In this document: piece by piece, positions 57,557-64,000 of the stretch
Layout of the letters: every line of letters starts with the position of its first letter
How positions within the stretch are numbered: the first letter of the stretch is position 1
Assembly (NCBI GenBank): GCA_012103475.1
Contig: WLWS01000001.1
Coordinates: 767,881 to 831,880, forward strand
DNA from: Gammaproteobacteria bacterium
Lineage (GTDB): Bacteria; Pseudomonadota; Gammaproteobacteria; Eutrophobiales; Eutrophobiaceae
DNA: 64,000 nt
Direction: 5' to 3'
The notes under the pieces: model-generated
Seen by the model: only the letters and a program-made list of their open reading frames with translations
Told to the model about the DNA's origin: nothing
Databases searched by the model: none
Translations under genes and position numbers: made by a program

Positions 57557-58615
57557 GTGGATATTAATCCCTATCTGAAACTGGTCGTTGAAAAAAATGC
57601 ATCGGATTTATTTTTCACAACTAACGCGCCGGTAAAAATCAAACTTGAAGGAAAGGCGACAGCGGTTGGCAAGACTGTTCTTGATGGAGAGATGTGCAAG
57701 GCGGCAGCCTACGGCATTATGAATGACAAGCAGATCAGTCAGTTTGAAGATAATTTGGAGTGTGACTTTGCGATACCCATGCCGGATGGTTCCGCACGTT
57801 TTCGTGTGAATGTATTTCGACAGCGCGGTGAAGTCGGCATGGTGCTAAGACGCATCCCCAGCGAAATACCAACTATTGAGCAGCTTGGTGTGCCGGAAGT
57901 TCTGAAGACACTGATAAGCTCTAAACGCGGACTTCTGTTGATGGTTGGTGCTACCGGTTCGGGTAAATCCACTACGCTGGCGGCGATGATAAATCATCGC
58001 AATGAAACTATGTCCGGGCATATACTGACTATCGAAGATCCAGTTGAATTCAGTCATCCGAACAAGAAATCCTTGATTAACCAGCGCGAAGTTGGTGTCG
58101 ATACCCTTTCCTACCCCAATGCCTTAAAAGCCTCATTGCGAGAAGCGCCCGATGTCATTCTTATTGGTGAGATACGCGATCGGCACACAATGGAAGCCGC
58201 TATGGAGCTTGCCAACACGGGGCATCTGGCTATTTCCACCCTGCATGCCAATAACGCGAACCAGGCTATGGAGCGAGTTATTAATATGTTCCCGCAGGAC
58301 ATGCACAAGCAGTTGTTCATGGATCTGTCTCTGAATATACGCTCGGTTATCTCGCAAAGACTGGTGCTGGCGGTAGATGGCAAGCGTTGTGCGGCGATAG
58401 AAATTCTTATCAACACACCGCATATTGCCGAGTTAATTCTTAAAGGAGAGCTTGATGCCGTGAAAGAAGCTATGGCGGAAAGCGGGCAGAAAGGTATGCA
58501 AACCTTTGATCTGGCTCTTTATAACCTCTATAAAGAGGGTCGCATTGAGCTTGAAGAAGCGCTTAGTAATGCGGATTCGAGAACGAATCTCGAGGCCAAG
58601 ATTAATTTCGGCTAG
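57557..58615 (+). CDS. Third PilT/PilU-family ATPase (PilU-like paralogue)
   Basis: Complete AAA-type pilus ATPase: Walker A GATGSGKST (131-139), TIEDPVEFSHPNKKSL, Walker B DVILIGEIRDRHT and TLHANNANQAMERV. It resembles PilU more than PilT (ASDLFFTTNAPVKIKLEGK, INQREVGVDT) but lacks PilU's acidic tail, at 352 residues. The start is GTG at 57557 with a TGAGGA stretch upstream. It lies 47 bases after pilU, so the three ATPases are probably in one operon, presumably from duplication of pilU. A separate role in retraction force or in another pilus is inference. Confidence 0.85.
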   Translation: MDINPYLKLVVEKNASDLFFTTNAPVKIKLEGKATAVGKTVLDGEMCKAAAYGIMNDKQISQFEDNLECDFAIPMPDGSARFRVNVFRQRGEVGMVLRRIPSEIPTIEQLGVPEVLKTLISSKRGLLLMVGATGSGKSTTLAAMINHRNETMSGHILTIEDPVEFSHPNKKSLINQREVGVDTLSYPNALKASLREAPDVILIGEIRDRHTMEAAMELANTGHLAISTLHANNANQAMERVINMFPQDMHKQLFMDLSLNIRSVISQRLVLAVDGKRCAAIEILINTPHIAELILKGELDAVKEAMAESGQKGMQTFDLALYNLYKEGRIELEEALSNADSRTNLEAKINFG

Positions 58616-58794
58616 CTAACAGCTTGAAAACAGGATAGACCTGCGTGCTTTTGAGAGTAGTCATATCACGCGGGTTTAAGTTTATCGTGGACATGCCGAT
58701 GCAAAGGCATGTGCCAAATTTTCATACTTTTGGGGCGCCATTGTTCTTGCGCGGTTAAAGCCCTCCCTCATACCACTAGCGGTCTGCACAACTA

Positions 58795-59625
58795 ATGCTG
58801 GGTTCGGCGGAAAAACCATACGATATTCACTCGGGGAGCCCGGTCGCAGCTGAGGCAACTGCGGGAAAGCGGGAACAGGCTTTGATTCTGCAGCACAGTC
58901 ATTTACAGCAGGAGCTGCAGCTGGCCGCCGAATTTCAGCAAGCTGTTTTGCCGGAAGCACCGGGCGTATCTTTTCTCGAAGTATCCGTTATATACCAGCC
59001 TTTCGCAGAAGTATCCGGAGATGTTTACGACTTTCTTCAGAATCGTGAGGGTGAGCAGGCAATTTTTCTTGGTGATGCTACCGGTCACGGTATCGCGGCC
59101 GCCCTGATGACCATGATGATCCATATTGGTCTCGAAGGCATTAGACGGAATATGCCGACAGACGAATCCATCAGGCAGTTAAATAAACTCATTGCAGCGA
59201 GAGATACTGGTCGTTCTGTCAGTGCTGTGTTTTTCAGGGTGAGCCCCTGTGGCAAACTGGCGGTGTCGCATGCCGGACATCCTTCGCTGATTATCATTCC
59301 TGCAGATGGCAGCCCTTTGTTGCAGTTCGAAAAAGGTGGCTGTGCACTTGGTATCTTTGAAGATGAACCTGTGCCTTATGAAGAAGAGTTATATCAGCTT
59401 CGTAAAGGCGATAAGTTGTTCGCTTATACCGATGCCGTGACAGAATGGAGTCGGCAGGACAAGGAAATTTTCGGTCTGGAGCGTTTGCTGGACTGCCTCA
59501 GTCGCTATCGTCGGGAGTCCTTAGAAGATATCGGTGAGCGATTGCTAAAGGATTTGCAGAATTTTAGCGAGGGTCAGCCCTGTAAGGATGACCTCACAGC
59601 GTTGATAGTGGAATATACACCCTGA
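58795..59625 (+). CDS. PP2C-type (SpoIIE/RsbU-like) serine phosphatase
   Basis: A 276-residue protein whose core is a PPM/SpoIIE phosphatase: AAEFQQAVLPEAPGVSF, VSGDVYDF, the metal-binding FLGDATGHGIAAALMT, HAGHPSLII and KDDLTALIVEY. A roughly 50-residue N-terminal part with coiled-coil character (LILQHSHLQQELQLAAEF) replaces the receiver domain common in Pseudomonas homologues. Such phosphatases usually act on anti-sigma-factor antagonist (STAS) proteins. It lies 179 bases after the pilus ATPases and may be separate from them. A bidirectional terminator follows. Target unknown. Confidence 0.85.
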   Translation: MLGSAEKPYDIHSGSPVAAEATAGKREQALILQHSHLQQELQLAAEFQQAVLPEAPGVSFLEVSVIYQPFAEVSGDVYDFLQNREGEQAIFLGDATGHGIAAALMTMMIHIGLEGIRRNMPTDESIRQLNKLIAARDTGRSVSAVFFRVSPCGKLAVSHAGHPSLIIIPADGSPLLQFEKGGCALGIFEDEPVPYEEELYQLRKGDKLFAYTDAVTEWSRQDKEIFGLERLLDCLSRYRRESLEDIGERLLKDLQNFSEGQPCKDDLTALIVEYTP

Positions 59626-59662
59626 TCCGTCTAACTGGCGCTTTATTGATTCAGTCGATGCG

Positions 59663-59690
59663 AAAAAAAAGGGCCAGTTGGCCCTTTTTT
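59663..59690. terminator. Bidirectional intrinsic terminator between phosphatase gene and pqqA
   Basis: A-tract 59663-59670, stem GGGCC (59671-59675), loop AGTT, GGCCC (59680-59684), then TTTTTT (59685-59690). It can end the phosphatase transcript on the plus strand and the pqqA transcript on the minus strand, where it lies 19 bases after the pqqA stop. Confidence 0.88.
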
Positions 59691-59708
59691 CATAATCTAA
59701 GAATCCGA

Positions 59709-59783
59709 TTATTTGTTGTTAATGTACATCGTTACTTCAAAACCGAAACGAATGTCATTGTATTCAGGTGTTTCCCATTTCAT
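59709..59783 (-). CDS. pqqA: PQQ precursor peptide PqqA
   Basis: A 24-codon gene, ATG 59781-59783 to TAA 59709-59711. The product begins MKWETPEYNDIRF and continues GFEVTMYINNK; it has the glutamate at 16 and tyrosine at 20 that PqqE crosslinks to form pyrroloquinoline quinone, in the conserved GFEVTMY context. GGAG lies 8 bases upstream of the ATG. No pqqB, pqqC, pqqD or pqqE is adjacent or in the window: a terminator follows and the upstream neighbour is a methyltransferase gene on the same strand, 149 bases away. It is therefore a stand-alone copy; the biosynthetic genes must lie elsewhere if PQQ is made. Confidence 0.9.
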   Translation of the reverse strand: MKWETPEYNDIRFGFEVTMYINNK

Positions 59784-59931
59784 ATCAATATCTCCAGTTG
59801 TTAATGTTGTGTTTGTGAAATTTCACAACTATACAATGCAGGCGGCGTGCCATTTGCGAATCAATAAAAATATTTCTAGAAAAACTATAATATACAAGCA
59901 GTTACAAGATCAGCTTTTGTTTCGGGATTGA

Positions 59932-60666
59932 TTACTCGGCTAACAGGCCCGGGTTATTTGGTTGCAATAGACCAAAAAACTGGTTCAGTTTATCCAATTT
60001 AGCCAGATCGGCACGACAACGAAATAACTGATGACCACTGCAGGTATACTTTTTCTCAAAGAGGCTGAGCGCCTGTTTAACATAGAACTCCTCGAGCACG
60101 GAACACCCCGGCTGCCAATAATTGAGAGCCATTTGAAACTCATCAGCGTAGTCGCGCCAGTTGCATCTCATCTCGAGCAAACCGCCCAGACCGAGTAAAT
60201 AGGGAAAAACCGGGTGAGCATGCCAGCGCCGGGTGAGTTGTGCGGGTTTCGGCCAGGGATTGGGGTACAGTAGATAATGATAGGCCAATTGCCATTTGTG
60301 CTCCAATGCGAGCCGCCAGAAATCGATCAGATTCATTCTAATCAGAAGGCAGTTTCCGTTGATATTTATGTCCGCATCAAAGCCACTTTTAGCCAGTCTG
60401 TGGGCTGACTTGTCAACACCTACTACAAGGTGTCGGGGATGCTTTTCGGCCAGAATGATTGTTGACATTGCAGTCCCGCAGCCTGAGTCCAGAATCAATG
60501 GCAGCTTGATTTCCCGCAGCCTGGCCTCTACTTCAGTGAAAAGATTGCGGCTGGATTCGGAAACAGGTCTTCTGTAAGCCTTTTGTGTGTGCCTGTGTAA
60601 CAGAGTTTCCAGGTTTGGATGAATCCCATTTTGCTTACTGTCGACGGGCCTTGAGCGATACAGCAT
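59932..60666 (-). CDS. TrmB-like SAM-dependent methyltransferase
   Basis: A 244-residue protein resembling tRNA (guanine46-N7)-methyltransferase. It has the SAM motif LILDSGCGTAMSTIILAE, GVDKSAHRL, and YLLYPNPWPKPAQLTRRW, which corresponds to the TrmB substrate motif with P-x-P-W-P-K and following arginines. The usual E-I-G-x-G of TrmB motif I reads DSGCG here, and the N- and C-terminal parts diverge, so it may be the divergent TrmB-like group and not the canonical enzyme. It is 11 bases after the pyrK-like gene, at the end of the pyr operon. Confidence 0.7.
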   Translation of the reverse strand: MLYRSRPVDSKQNGIHPNLETLLHRHTQKAYRRPVSESSRNLFTEVEARLREIKLPLILDSGCGTAMSTIILAEKHPRHLVVGVDKSAHRLAKSGFDADININGNCLLIRMNLIDFWRLALEHKWQLAYHYLLYPNPWPKPAQLTRRWHAHPVFPYLLGLGGLLEMRCNWRDYADEFQMALNYWQPGCSVLEEFYVKQALSLFEKKYTCSGHQLFRCRADLAKLDKLNQFFGLLQPNNPGLLAE

Positions 60667-60677
60667 AAAGTCGGGTG

Positions 60678-61556
60678 TTAATAAAAAACCGAACCGGCCT
60701 CAAAAACCGGACCATCAACACAAACTCGTTTCATAGCCGGACCAGAAGGGCTGTTTACCCGCACTACACATCCGGCACATCCGCCGACCGCACAGGCCAT
60801 GTACTCCTCCAGAGAAACCTGACAGGGTAAAGCGAATTCGTCTGCCAACTCAGCTACGGCTCTGAGCATAGGCGTGGGCCCGCAGGAAAAGATTTCCACT
60901 TCAGCCAGTTGTTCGGGGTTCAGACTCTGCAACCAGGTTCGCGCAAGATCGGTAACCATACCGTCGAAACAACCGGGATAGGATTGCTGGCTGCAAAGTC
61001 GCGAGGCTATGCCCCAGTCTTCCAGAAGCGGCATGCCGGCAATTACACCTTCTGGTAAGCCCGGAATCATTATTTGTGACGGGCTTGTCTTGAATGGGAA
61101 AGGCACTTCCGAACCCATGATAACGAAGGATTGCAGATCCTTGCGGGTTTTCTTCATATGTTCGGCGAGGAAAACCATGGGTGGAATACCGACTCCGCCA
61201 CCGATTAACAGCGGTCTGGAACGATAGTCAGACTGCTTAAAGGGCATACCAATAGGACCGATGAGGCTGATCTCATCGCCTTTCTGTTTTTTGCTTAACA
61301 GACCAGTACCTTGTCCGTGAGCTTTATACAAAATGTCTATCCAACCCTGTTTTGGGTTAGCGCGCATAATCGACATTGGTCGTCGCATAGGCAAGGAATC
61401 ATCGCAGCGCAAATGCACAAAACTACCAGCCAGAGCGGACGATGCTATTTCCGGGGCTGCCAATCGAAGTATGTGCTGATCACCCTCATAGCCTTTTTGC
61501 TCAAGAACGCTGGCCATCTCCACATTGATACTGTCTCGACTGGGCGGGTGCTTCAT
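60678..61556 (-). CDS. PyrK-like FAD/[2Fe-2S] oxidoreductase (dihydroorotate dehydrogenase electron transfer subunit type)
   Basis: A 292-residue flavin reductase-type protein. The FAD-binding motif is MRRPMSI, the NAD-binding region LLIGGGVGIPPMVFLAEHM, and the C-terminal 2Fe-2S site CAVGGCAGCVV with the fourth cysteine in KRVCVDGPVF. All are hallmarks of PyrK, which passes electrons from class 1B PyrD to NAD+. Its start overlaps the pyrC' stop by 4 bases, so it belongs to the pyrimidine operon. Gammaproteobacteria usually use quinone-linked class 2 PyrD without PyrK, so the partner is uncertain. Confidence 0.8.
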   Translation of the reverse strand: MKHPPSRDSINVEMASVLEQKGYEGDQHILRLAAPEIASSALAGSFVHLRCDDSLPMRRPMSIMRANPKQGWIDILYKAHGQGTGLLSKKQKGDEISLIGPIGMPFKQSDYRSRPLLIGGGVGIPPMVFLAEHMKKTRKDLQSFVIMGSEVPFPFKTSPSQIMIPGLPEGVIAGMPLLEDWGIASRLCSQQSYPGCFDGMVTDLARTWLQSLNPEQLAEVEIFSCGPTPMLRAVAELADEFALPCQVSLEEYMACAVGGCAGCVVRVNSPSGPAMKRVCVDGPVFEAGSVFY

Positions 61557-62842
61557 GATGAAATATTGGACTGGTAGACAAGTTCGCCTTCGAAAATTGT
61601 GTGAGTCACTGCTCCTACTAATTCCCAGCCGACAAACGGGTTGTTTTTACCGGCGCTAATCAAATGATTTTCTTCAACACTAAAATGTTGTTCGGGATCA
61701 ATTATGGCGATATCTGCAGATAAACCCGGCGACAGACTGCCGCCTCCGGTTTTCAGCACAGCCGCGGGTCTGCAGCTTAATGCAGCAATGGCGTCCTGTA
61801 ATGAAAAGATCTTTTTGCGGACCAGGTTCATTACCAAAGGCAATAGCAATTCGATAGTTGATGCACCGGCTTCTGTTTCTGCGAACGGGGCCGCTTTAGC
61901 ATCGTTGTCATGAGGCTGGTGATCCGAACATATGGCGTCAATCGCGCCTGAAGTAATCGCCTGACATAATGCCTCGCGGTCACGTTGACTGCGCAGGGGC
62001 GGGCGTAAGTGACAATCTGAATTGTAGCCGTCCACATCCATCTCACTCAGATGCAGGTGGCAGATGCCAACATCTGCGCTTACCGGCAGGCCCGATTTCT
62101 TGGCTTCTGCAATCAGAGCAACACTTCTCGCTGAGCTGAGTCGGCCAAAGTGAACGGGTCCGCCTATGTCTTCAATAAGTAACAAGGCTTGACTGATTGC
62201 TATGGTTTCAGCGGTTTCAGGAATCGGTGAAAGTCCAAGGCGAGTACTGATGGCGCCATCATGGGCAACACCGTTACTACTCAGATGAGTGTTTTCCACC
62301 TGCAGAAAAACCGTCATATCGCAGCTGCGAGCATAGGCCAAAGCATTTTTCAGCACATCGGTATTGTCATTATTGGTAGAGGCATTGCTGACCCCGACAC
62401 AGCCGGCCCTTTTTAGTGAAAGCATTTCGGTCAGTCGCTGTCCTTGTAGACCAACAGTAAGGGCGCCAAGCGGAAAGATGCGTATTTTATTAACTTGTTG
62501 TGCCCGTTGCTGAATCAACTCTGCAACAGCGGGCGTATCAATCACAGGTTGTGTGTCGGGTGGGTAGCAAATAGTGCTGATTCCCGAACTTACAGCAGCG
62601 TGTGTTTCGCTGGCGATGGTGCCCTTGTGCTCCTGGCCGGGTTCGCGCATACGCGCGCACAGGTCGATAAAAGCGGGACAAACGATGCGATTATCAGCAT
62701 CGATAACACGATCAGCACTAAAGTTATCGGGACTGCTAATAACGGAGACTATTTTTCCATCGACAACAAACACATCACCGACTTCATCAATCTCATTCGC
62801 CGGGTCAACTATTCTTCCGTTTTTGATATGCAGGCGTGTCAT
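61553..62842 (-). CDS. pyrC': Dihydroorotase-like protein PyrC' (probably inactive)
   Basis: Amidohydrolase-fold protein of 429 residues. In active dihydroorotases the first metal motif is D-x-H-x-H; here it reads [10 protein letters not shown] (residues 59-68), with both histidines replaced by C62 and R64. Later histidines ([16 protein letters not shown]) remain. This degenerate form next to pyrB is the Pseudomonas-type PyrC', known as a non-catalytic partner needed for assembly of the aspartate carbamoyltransferase dodecamer. It overlaps pyrB and the pyrK-like gene by 4 bases each. A functional dihydroorotase must be encoded elsewhere. Confidence 0.88.
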   Translation of the reverse strand: MTRLHIKNGRIVDPANEIDEVGDVFVVDGKIVSVISSPDNFSADRVIDADNRIVCPAFIDLCARMREPGQEHKGTIASETHAAVSSGISTICYPPDTQPVIDTPAVAELIQQRAQQVNKIRIFPLGALTVGLQGQRLTEMLSLKRAGCVGVSNASTNNDNTDVLKNALAYARSCDMTVFLQVENTHLSSNGVAHDGAISTRLGLSPIPETAETIAISQALLLIEDIGGPVHFGRLSSARSVALIAEAKKSGLPVSADVGICHLHLSEMDVDGYNSDCHLRPPLRSQRDREALCQAITSGAIDAICSDHQPHDNDAKAAPFAETEAGASTIELLLPLVMNLVRKKIFSLQDAIAALSCRPAAVLKTGGGSLSPGLSADIAIIDPEQHFSVEENHLISAGKNNPFVGWELVGAVTHTIFEGELVYQSNISS

Positions 62843-63819
62843 GACTCCACCGCACTCAGTTCATCCGGAGAACCCATACACATAGCCATCACCGCCATTC
62901 GAATTGCGATGCCATGACTGACTTGCTGCAGAATTACCGAACGTTCACCATCCGCTACCTGAGTATCGATTTCAACGCCACGATTGATTGGCCCCGGGTG
63001 CATCACAATCGCATCATCTTTAGCGGCTTTCAATTTTTCTTCAGTAAGACCGTGACTGACGAAAAACTCTTTTTCACTAGGCAATAAAGCATTGCGCATC
63101 CGTTCTCTTTGCAGGCGTAACATAATAATCACATCAACATTTTCCAAACCCTTTTCCATGTCATGGAATACGTGTACACCGAGGCTTTCAACCTTGCTCG
63201 GTAACAGCGTCAAGGGGGCAATTACGCGTACTTCATTGACGCCAAGAGTAGTTAATGCATGAATCTCAGAACGGGCCACTCTGGAATGCAGTATGTCACC
63301 GACAATTGCGACTTTTAGTTTTGTAAAGTCGGGTTTATGACGTCTGATGGTAAACATGTCGAGCATGGCCTGAGTGGGATGGGCGTGATTACCATCACCG
63401 GCATTAATAATGCGGATGCGCGGTGAGACCTGGCTGGCGATGAAGTGGGCTGCACCGCTACTGGCATGGCGAACCACGAACATATCGCAATGCATCGCCT
63501 CCAGAGTTTGCAGGGTATCCTGAAGGGATTCGCCCTTGCTTGTTGCAGACTGAGCGATATTCAGATTAAGAACATCGGCAGAAAGGCGTTTGGCGGCTAG
63601 TTCAAAGGTGGTTCGGGTGCGAGTGCTTGGTTCGAAAAACAGATTAACAATAGTTTTACCGCGTAGAATCGGGACTTTTTTTACGGCTCGATCACCAACT
63701 CCGGCAAACGATTCGGCGTGATCAAGAATATCAAAAAGAAGATTCCTGCTTAAACCTTCAGTACTTAGAAAATGTTTAAGGTGTCCGTTTTTATCGAGTT
63801 GAATGTTGTCTGACGCCAT
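62839..63819 (-). CDS. pyrB: Aspartate carbamoyltransferase catalytic subunit
   Basis: Second step of pyrimidine synthesis, making carbamoyl aspartate. The carbamoyl phosphate motif [19 protein letters not shown] (about residues 56-74), [17 protein letters not shown] and [11 protein letters not shown] are intact. Length 326 fits the Pseudomonas-type enzyme. The start is 5 bases after the pyrR stop and the stop overlaps pyrC' by 4 bases. No pyrI regulatory subunit is seen, as expected for the PyrB-PyrC' type. Confidence 0.97.
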   Translation of the reverse strand: MASDNIQLDKNGHLKHFLSTEGLSRNLLFDILDHAESFAGVGDRAVKKVPILRGKTIVNLFFEPSTRTRTTFELAAKRLSADVLNLNIAQSATSKGESLQDTLQTLEAMHCDMFVVRHASSGAAHFIASQVSPRIRIINAGDGNHAHPTQAMLDMFTIRRHKPDFTKLKVAIVGDILHSRVARSEIHALTTLGVNEVRVIAPLTLLPSKVESLGVHVFHDMEKGLENVDVIIMLRLQRERMRNALLPSEKEFFVSHGLTEEKLKAAKDDAIVMHPGPINRGVEIDTQVADGERSVILQQVSHGIAIRMAVMAMCMGSPDELSAVES

Positions 63820-63824
63820 CCTGT

Positions 63825-64000
63825 TTATTTGAATTCCAGAGCCAGTGGTTCTGGGCCAAGGAGTTTAACATGTTCGTCCTTGTTCAGCTCTAACCTTTTT
63901 CCGGAAATATTGGCTTCAACCGGTAGTTCCCTGCCATTCCTGTCTATCAGTACAACAAGTGTGATACTGGCGGGCCTGCCGAAATCAAATATTTCATTCA
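63825..64000 (-). CDS. pyrR: PyrR bifunctional regulator / uracil phosphoribosyltransferase, C-terminal part
   Basis: The last 57 codons of a gene that begins beyond the window, ending at TAA 63825-63827. The visible part includes [20 protein letters not shown] followed by [14 protein letters not shown], the conserved C-terminus of PyrR. In Pseudomonas pyrR lies directly upstream of pyrB; the same order is seen here with a 5-base gap. Full domain content cannot be judged from the fragment. Confidence 0.85.
   Translation of the reverse strand, partial: NEIFDFGRPASITLVVLIDRNGRELPVEANISGKRLELNKDEHVKLLGPEPLALEFK

Noticed and set aside
58691..58712. Hairpin ACATGCC / GGCATGT after the third pilus ATPase gene
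   Set aside because: 7-bp stem with an 8-base loop, not followed by a proper T-run; too weak to call a terminator.
58682..58960. 92-residue minus-strand frame across the start of the phosphatase gene
   Set aside because: It is antisense to well-conserved phosphatase codons and its sequence is not protein-like; treated as a shadow.
59713..59931. 72-residue plus-strand frame downstream of the phosphatase gene
   Set aside because: It overlaps pqqA on the opposite strand, has no ribosome site, lies beyond a strong terminator and encodes no recognisable sequence.

Overview
The window is a chromosomal segment around the replication origin of a gammaproteobacterium. Gene content and order (rpmH-dnaA-dnaN-recF-gyrB, ftsYEX-rpoH, rsmD-coaD-fdx, the cox cluster, radC-coaBC-algC-argB, yggT-proC-yggS-pilT-pilU, pyrRBC') resemble Pseudomonas and its relatives (Pseudomonadales/Cellvibrionales-like). 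Species cannot be read from the sequence. No tRNA, rRNA, CRISPR array, insertion sequence or prophage was seen, and gene density is very high, with many 1-4 base overlaps.

Layout. 1-5.75 kb: surface polysaccharide genes (two GT4, one GT2, an O-antigen ligase-like protein, a full GT9 heptosyltransferase-like protein and a truncated GT9). 5.76-9.5 kb (minus): mnmE-yidC-yidD-rnpA-rpmH. 9.5-15.85 kb (plus): dnaA, an AT-rich spacer with DnaA boxes (probable oriC), dnaN, recF carrying two parS-like sites, gyrB. 15.85-20.3 kb: a frameshifted comF (minus) divergent from bioB-bioF-bioC-bioD. 20.6-28.6 kb: aa3 cytochrome c oxidase structural and assembly genes (coxB, coxA, a 37-residue membrane protein, ctaG, coxC, SURF1, a SCO-like protein, ctaA, cyoE). 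28.6-32.2 kb (minus): ftsY-ftsE-ftsX, then rpoH with a perfect CIRCE element upstream. 32.4-38.1 kb: two M16 peptidase-family proteins, rsmD, coaD, ferredoxin, ggt. 38.1-42.8 kb (minus): a Gld-type ABC transporter operon whose permease is broken by a 10-bp tandem duplication, then mutM. 43-46.8 kb: a desaturase, rpmB-rpmG, radC, coaBC. 46.8-54.4 kb: membrane-anchored algC, argB, slmA, pyrE, yggT, proC. 54.4-59.7 kb: yggS, then pilT, pilU, a third PilT/PilU-family ATPase and a PP2C-type phosphatase. 59.7-64 kb (minus): a stand-alone pqqA, a TrmB-like methyltransferase, and a pyrimidine operon pyrR-pyrB-pyrC'-(pyrK-like).

Most of the window is conserved housekeeping. The points most worth a second look are the CIRCE operator on rpoH, the orphan 24-codon pqqA, the parS sites inside recF, the slipped-repeat frameshift in the ABC permease, the comF frameshift, the rsmD gene lacking a normal start codon, the PyrK-like subunit next to a degenerate dihydroorotase, and the third retraction-type ATPase. 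I found no clearly new multi-gene system; the closest candidate is the Gld-like transporter operon, which is a known but poorly understood family.
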